From the NCBI GenBank assembly GCA_903857165.1, contig CAIODU010000330.1:1-33458 (forward strand): a stretch of DNA of 33,458 bases, read 5' to 3'. The notes under the pieces were generated by a model that was given only the letters and a program-made list of their open reading frames with translations, was not told where the DNA came from and ran no database searches. The DNA is from an uncultured Methylococcaceae bacterium (GTDB taxonomy: Bacteria; Pseudomonadota; Gammaproteobacteria; Methylococcales; Methylococcaceae). This document shows, piece after piece, positions 30,195 to 33,458 of this stretch (positions are counted from its first letter, which is position 1; every line of letters begins with the position of its first letter). The position numbers and the translations under genes are program-made.

Positions 30195-31394
30195 CTAACC
30201 CCTTGCTTGTTTCAGTTGGATGACCTCTGCTGTTTCCCTTGCCCCGGCATTGGCCAGTATGGAACCCGCCCCGGCTTCGATGGCTGCCCGCCTTGGGTCT
30301 GTGCCTAGTTGCTGGTAGCGTAGCGCCATGGATAGGGTCTTGTGGCCCATGGCCCGCGCCGTGGTGATGGTGTTCACGCCCGCCGCCGCCATGTTGGAGC
30401 CGAGCGTCCTCCTCAAGTCGTGAATCCGTAGATCGGCAATGCCGGCCCTTTCGAGGATGCGCTTCCATGCGGCCTTGGGTTCCGCCAGATGCCCGGTTTT
30501 GCCATCCCCCGGAAAAACCCATTCCCCGCCTTTAGCTTGCCGGTCTGCCAGCAGATTGACCACTTCGCCAATGAGTGGCACGGTCAACGGTTCGCCGTTC
30601 TTCGGATCGGGAATGCGCCACTCTTTGCGCTCCATGCTGACTTGATTCCATCGCATGGACAAGACATCCTCCCGCCGCTGGCCCGTCAACAGGCACACCA
30701 TGAAGAAGTCGGCAAAGTCGCGGTTAGGCTCGTCCAACAGGGCTTGCCAAAACGGCATCATTTCATCGGACTGGATGTAACGGTCACGGGCTATTTCCTT
30801 GAACTTCTTCACTGCCTTGGCGGGGTTGTCGGGCATGTAACCCCAATCCTGCGCCACGCCCAATGCGGAACTCAGCACGGCCAGCGCACGGTTGGCGGTC
30901 GCCCCGCTGGTCTTGCTGGCTATCTCATGGTGCAGCTTTTGGCAATCCTGCTTGGTGATCTTGGACAGCTTGCGGGCGGCCAGTGGCGCGAGGTAATTGC
31001 GACAGGTCTTTTCGTCCTCTTGGATGGTGCGCTCCTTCTTTCGTATGCGCGAATACTTCGCCATGTATTCATCCCAAAACTTGGCGAACGTCATTTCTGC
31101 CCGGTCTTGGCGCTTCTTTTCGTTGGGGTCAATGCCTTTGGCAAAGTCGGCGCTTGTTTCTGTTGCCCTGATACGGGCTTGCTCGATGGTCATGTCCGGG
31201 AACTTGCCCAAGGTGGCGCGCTGCGGGGTTCCGTTCACTCGCTTCTGGACAAAGTACGTTTTGCTTGTGCTAGTGACGCGAAGTTGCAAGCCCGCTGCCT
31301 TTTTATGGGTGTCGTGATAGGTCATGCGTTCCCCGGATTCGGGGACGGGAAGCGATTCAAGCAGTGGCTTGGTGAAGCTAAAATGCGTGTCCAT
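30195..31394 (-). CDS. int: P4-like tyrosine site-specific integrase
   Basis: The 399-residue protein has an arm-binding N-terminal domain (AAGLQLRVTSTSKTYFVQKR, QRATLGKFPDMTIEQARIRA), a core-binding helical domain, and a catalytic domain. The residues are complete: Arg240 (LTGQRRED), His325 and Arg328 (HDLRRT), His351 (MGHKT) and Tyr360 (RYQQL). It catalyses insertion at, and excision from, the tRNA-Thr gene. The start ATG 31394 has TGAGG in front. GGTGCTACG-type repeats lie in its upstream region, so binding could also regulate its promoter. Its last codons overlap a leader-like motif shared with antitoxin genes. Confidence 0.93.
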   Translation of the reverse strand: MDTHFSFTKPLLESLPVPESGERMTYHDTHKKAAGLQLRVTSTSKTYFVQKRVNGTPQRATLGKFPDMTIEQARIRATETSADFAKGIDPNEKKRQDRAEMTFAKFWDEYMAKYSRIRKKERTIQEDEKTCRNYLAPLAARKLSKITKQDCQKLHHEIASKTSGATANRALAVLSSALGVAQDWGYMPDNPAKAVKKFKEIARDRYIQSDEMMPFWQALLDEPNRDFADFFMVCLLTGQRREDVLSMRWNQVSMERKEWRIPDPKNGEPLTVPLIGEVVNLLADRQAKGGEWVFPGDGKTGHLAEPKAAWKRILERAGIADLRIHDLRRTLGSNMAAAGVNTITTARAMGHKTLSMALRYQQLGTDPRRAAIEAGAGSILANAGARETAEVIQLKQARG

Positions 31395-31404
31395 GGCCTA
31401 CCTC

Positions 31405-31516
31405 AGTGCTACGGTTTAAAGCCGGAATCCGTGTGATGTCTGGTGCTACGGTAAATCCCGGTGCTACGCTGGTGCTACGCTCCCGGTTAAGAACCGTCTA
31501 TTTTTGTGTAGCACCG
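31405..31516. promoter_or_regulatory. Cluster of GGTGCTACG sites upstream of the integrase
   Basis: The word occurs at 31405-31413 (as AGTGCTACG), 31442-31450, 31460-31468 and 31471-31479, and inverted as GTAGCACCG at 31508-31516. Two are 11 bp apart, the same phase as the pair at the left end (18834/18845). They sit between the integrase start and the right attachment repeat. Confidence 0.75.
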
Positions 31517-31605
31517 TTAAGGATAGTATAGCCATAAACAACTGAATTGTATAGACTGATTAAGGTTTGTAAATGTGCGGAAAAGTACGGAAAAACATAA
31601 ACCCA

Positions 31606-31698
31606 CACATTCGTAATGTGCGGGTCGTGTGTTCGATTCACATCATCGGCTCCAAAATATCAAAGGCTTGCAGTCAATCGACGGTAAGCCTTTTTTAT
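31606..31698. repeat. attR-like direct repeat (tRNA-Thr 3' half copy)
   Basis: This is the 93-bp copy of 18740-18832 with one mismatch. It contains the anticodon loop, T arm, CCA and the terminator hairpin, but no D arm or promoter, so it is not a functional tRNA gene. It should not be annotated as a tRNA. Confidence 0.92.
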
Positions 31699-31756
31699 TG
31701 GGGTCACACTGAAAAAAAATCCGGGGGCAGTTTCGCCCTAGGCTCAAGGCTTACCC

Positions 31757-31893
31757 TCACTGCCATTAAGTTAAGCCGTTCGTGGTGAGCCTGTCGAACC
31801 ATGAACGGCTTAAACACCAATGAGTTGGATTTTTCCGTTCACCCTTCGACAAGCTCAGGGCGAACGGAAAAATCCTTAACTTAATGGCAGTGA
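31757..31893. mobile_element. MITE-like element with 18-bp inverted ends and 9-bp target duplication
   Basis: The ends are TCACTGCCATTAAGTTAA (31757-31774) and its exact reverse complement (31876-31893). The flanks are the direct repeats GGCTTACCC at 31748-31756 and 31894-31902, a 9-bp target duplication that supports transposition. The core contains the TTCGACAAGCTCAGGGCGAA-type repeat. Confidence 0.88.
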
Positions 31894-31956
31894 GGCTTAC
31901 CCTGCCAACCAGGCAAGCCCGAACCTTCCCTTTGACGGTTCACCGTGGGCTTAGCG

Positions 31957-32029
31957 TTATCCACACACCCTCTTTTTCGCGGTTTTCTCAATGTTTCCGC
32001 AAACGCCCACCCCGAAACGCCAGCCCACA
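31957..32029. repeat. Degenerate copy of the island left end
   Basis: TTATCCACA, then CCTCTTTTTCGCGGTTTT.TCAATGTTTCCGC with one mismatch, then an ACGCCAGCCCACA block correspond to 18936-18984 and 19194-19230, with about 210 bp missing between. Ignoring the MITE and one target copy, its distance from the right attachment repeat (about 113 bp) is close to the 104 bp on the left side. Confidence 0.65.
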
Positions 32030-32094
32030 AACAAACTAAACATCATAAAGGGGCGTTGATTCTCAAAAAAGGCGGATTGGATCAATGCAGAATA

Positions 32095-32529
32095 TCAAGA
32101 TGCCTGATCCCGGGCCGGCAAGTGCCGGTCACGGTCATAGGGCGGCGTTTCATGCCCTGGCATGGCATCGTCTGGAAAGTCTTTGGCCCAGTCTTGCCGC
32201 GTTTGATTATCGGCATAGTAGCGCAGATAAAGTTCAATATCCTCTTCACTGCCGCTGCCCACCAAGTCGATGTGCCAAGCCGAATCCTCGTCTATCGGCA
32301 TGGTCGGGCCTTCATCCCGCAACACCTTATGCCATAGTTCCTCGTAAAGCTCACGGTCGCCGAGGTGGTTGGTGCTGTAGAGAAACATGCGCAGCATCGC
32401 CAGACCGCGTATCACTTCCCAAAGCTTAGGTTTAAGTTGCTCGCCATCCAATTCCTCCGGGTCCGGCAGTTCCATACCGCCGCGTACCAACAAGTCAAAA
32501 AGAAGTGTTGTCGGAAAATCTGTTGTCAT
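32095..32529 (-). CDS. Conserved-looking acidic protein of unknown function
   Basis: The 144-residue protein contains MELPDPEELDGEQLKPKLWE, the block LAMLRMFLYSTNHLGDRELY, HIDLVGSGSEEDIELYLRYY and the C-terminal PPYDRDRHLP. This arrangement seems familiar from uncharacterised proteins of environmental proteobacteria and cyanobacteria; no function is known to me. It starts 2 bp after the PIN-like gene stop, so the three leftward genes probably form one operon. Confidence 0.7.
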   Translation of the reverse strand: MTTDFPTTLLFDLLVRGGMELPDPEELDGEQLKPKLWEVIRGLAMLRMFLYSTNHLGDRELYEELWHKVLRDEGPTMPIDEDSAWHIDLVGSGSEEDIELYLRYYADNQTRQDWAKDFPDDAMPGHETPPYDRDRHLPARDQAS

Positions 32530-32531
32530 CT

Positions 32532-33026
32532 TTACTCCCCTGCTTCACGCAACGCAAACTCGACTACCTTGTTGCCCAACCAGATTCCACGCTGCCGCAT
32601 TCGCCGGATGGCTTCCGCCATGGACAAGGGATAACCCAGGCTCTTGGCACGCAAAAGAATGCCGATTGCCCCCGTGACGGTAAGACCGGACAAACGCGCA
32701 AAACGCCGCCCGACAGTCTCATCAATGGCCACCAAAGGGATGCCATGCTGCAAAGCTAACTGGATAACGGCAGCTTCGCCTAGATCGAGCGAATTCCGCA
32801 ATAGCGGAGATAAGGTGACGGGCTGGGTTTGCTTATGTAACCATTCATCCCGCTCGAATTCCAAGATGGCGAAACCCTCGGAGCCACCCGCTTGAATTTC
32901 CCGGCAAACCTCCCAATGCACCCATACCCGGCGGTACAAAAGTGGCAGCATGTCCAATGAACCCACCGCTGCAATCAACGCGAGGATCGGCGTGGTGTTA
33001 ATGACCAACTCCTTAGGATCAGGCAT
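32532..33026 (-). CDS. DUF3368 PIN-like toxin
   Basis: The 164-residue protein has the DUF3368 pattern: LVINTTPILALIAAVGSLDM, VWVHWEVCREIQAGG, SLDLGEAAVIQLALQHGIPL, VAIDETVGRRFARLSGLTVT and TGAIGILLRAKSLGYPLSMA. The family is PIN-related and paired with UPF0175. The first acidic PIN position is replaced by Asn10 (INTTP), which may affect metal binding, although some relatives seem to share this. The start overlaps the UPF0175 gene by 8 bp. Confidence 0.82.
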   Translation of the reverse strand: MPDPKELVINTTPILALIAAVGSLDMLPLLYRRVWVHWEVCREIQAGGSEGFAILEFERDEWLHKQTQPVTLSPLLRNSLDLGEAAVIQLALQHGIPLVAIDETVGRRFARLSGLTVTGAIGILLRAKSLGYPLSMAEAIRRMRQRGIWLGNKVVEFALREAGE

Positions 33027-33267
33027 TGTGCAAGTCCGCCATTAATTCCTCGCTGGTCAAATCAATCGCTGCGACACCATAACGGTGCAGATCAAGCAGA
33101 AATCTCACCCGGTCCACACCGGCCATAGCCGCAGCCGTGCCGCTGGAAATCCGCTTCATCTCGAATAATTTTACAGCCATCGCCATTTTTGCCTCCCGTT
33201 CGAATTGCTCTGGGGATTGTTGCAGGGCATCAGGAAGTTTCTCCGGGTAATTCACAATGAGTTGCAT
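33019..33267 (-). CDS. UPF0175 antitoxin-like protein
   Basis: The 82-residue protein starts MQLIVNYPEKLPDALQQSPE and has the UPF0175 helix-turn-helix region AVKLFEMKRISSGTAAAMAG followed by RVRFLLDLHRYGVAAIDLTS. UPF0175 proteins precede DUF3368 toxins as the DNA-binding antitoxin. A ribosome binding site GGAGAAACC lies before the start. It is first in the three-gene operon. Confidence 0.85.
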   Translation of the reverse strand: MQLIVNYPEKLPDALQQSPEQFEREAKMAMAVKLFEMKRISSGTAAAMAGVDRVRFLLDLHRYGVAAIDLTSEELMADLHNA

Positions 33268-33311
33268 AAGGTTTCTCCAGTTTATTCAATTGCTCTTTCC
33301 CAAGCCCCAGC

Positions 33312-33458
33312 TCACTGCCATTAAGTTAAGCCGTCATACCGGCATGGACCGCCGGTATCCAGATTGCAGGGACGCCCCCAAGCCCGCGCCATCCCTGGAG
33401 CCTGGGTTCCGGCGGCCCATGCCGGAACGACGATGTTTTGTTAACTTAATGGCAGTGA
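33312..33458. mobile_element. MITE-like element, second copy, ends at window edge
   Basis: It has the same 18-bp ends as 31757-31893: TCACTGCCATTAAGTTAA at 33312-33329 and its reverse complement at 33441-33458. The core is different: it is the CATGGACCGCCGG-type repeat also seen at 1353-1479. The left flank is AGCCCCAGC (33303-33311); a matching right copy would lie just beyond the window. Confidence 0.85.

Larger units (their letters stand above)
18740..31698. mobile_element. Integrative genomic island at tRNA-Thr
   Basis: The boundaries are 93-bp direct repeats (18740-18832 and 31606-31698) with one mismatch (TCATTCG versus TCAATCG). A P4-like integrase lies beside the right repeat. Inside are an AlpA/DUF3987 replication-control operon, an island-type coiled-coil gene, the LRR-LRR-J/nuclease operon and a toxin-antitoxin array. 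No conjugation, capsid or tail genes are seen, so it is not self-transmissible by any machinery recognisable here. It may be a satellite or a mobilisable element. The size is about 12.96 kb including both repeats. Confidence 0.92.
31699..32094. other. Intergenic region with MITE and a copy of the island left end
   Basis: No gene is supported. The stretch holds the element at 31757-31893 and, from 31957, TTATCCACA followed by CCTCTTTTTCGCGGTTTT and ACGCCAGCCCACA, a shortened relative of the island's left end (18936-18984 plus 19194-19230). Confidence 0.65.

Noticed and set aside
31606-31681. Second tRNA-Thr gene
   Set aside because: Only the 3' half from the anticodon arm is present; no D arm, no 5' acceptor strand and no promoter. 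It is the attachment-site duplicate.
18740-31698. Complete prophage or conjugative element
   Set aside because: No capsid, portal, terminase, tail, relaxase or type IV secretion genes can be recognised; only integration, control and cargo genes.

Overview
The window looks like a chromosomal segment of a gammaproteobacterium. An affiliation with methanotroph-like Methylococcales is plausible from the gene families and the abundance of short dispersed hairpin repeats, but this is an impression and not a proof. Housekeeping genes have moderate to high GC and canonical ribosome binding sites; several accessory stretches are clearly AT-richer.

Layout. (1) 1-4460: the edge of an IS3-like insertion sequence, then a leftward two-gene operon encoding a WD40/caspase-fold lipoprotein and a TPR membrane protein. 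(2) 4461-8260: a scrapyard of accessory DNA. It holds an orphan Tat-lipoprotein N-terminus, an intact brnT/brnA-type toxin-antitoxin pair, a serine-recombinase remnant, a small ORF with an amber stop, an AbrB-like antitoxin with a broken PIN toxin, an AT-rich gene of unknown function and several hairpin repeats. (3) 8490-18594: ordinary chromosome. It encodes a DUF1269 protein, a ceramidase-like membrane protein, a DUF4136 lipoprotein, an alpha/beta hydrolase, an ApbE lipoprotein, a UPF0182 protein, an exported protein of unknown function and a ThiO-like glycine oxidase. (4) 18713-18788: tRNA-Thr(CGU). (5) 18740-31698: an integrated island of about 12.96 kb bounded by 93-bp direct repeats that duplicate the 3' part of the tRNA and its terminator. 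(6) 31699-33458: more accessory DNA, with a 3-gene toxin-antitoxin operon, MITE-like elements and a degenerate copy of the island's left end.

The island. From the tRNA side it carries a tightly overlapping replication/control operon (HTH protein, AlpA-like protein, unknown, DUF3987 protein, small unknown), then a coiled-coil protein of a type often seen in islands. Next comes a three-gene leftward operon: two cysteine-type leucine-rich-repeat (LRR) proteins sharing a conserved N-terminal domain, followed by a coiled-coil/J-domain/PD-(D/E)XK nuclease-like protein. After that is an array of intact and decayed toxin-antitoxin modules with recurring linkers, and a P4-like tyrosine integrase. Short GGTGCTACG repeats sit at both ends of the island and are good candidates for integrase/excisionase arm sites.

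The most interesting candidate for an undescribed system is the LRR-LRR-J/nuclease operon at 23555-28027. Its organisation suggests repeat-based recognition coupled to a chaperone-linked nuclease, possibly anti-phage. That function is inference; no homologue search could be run.
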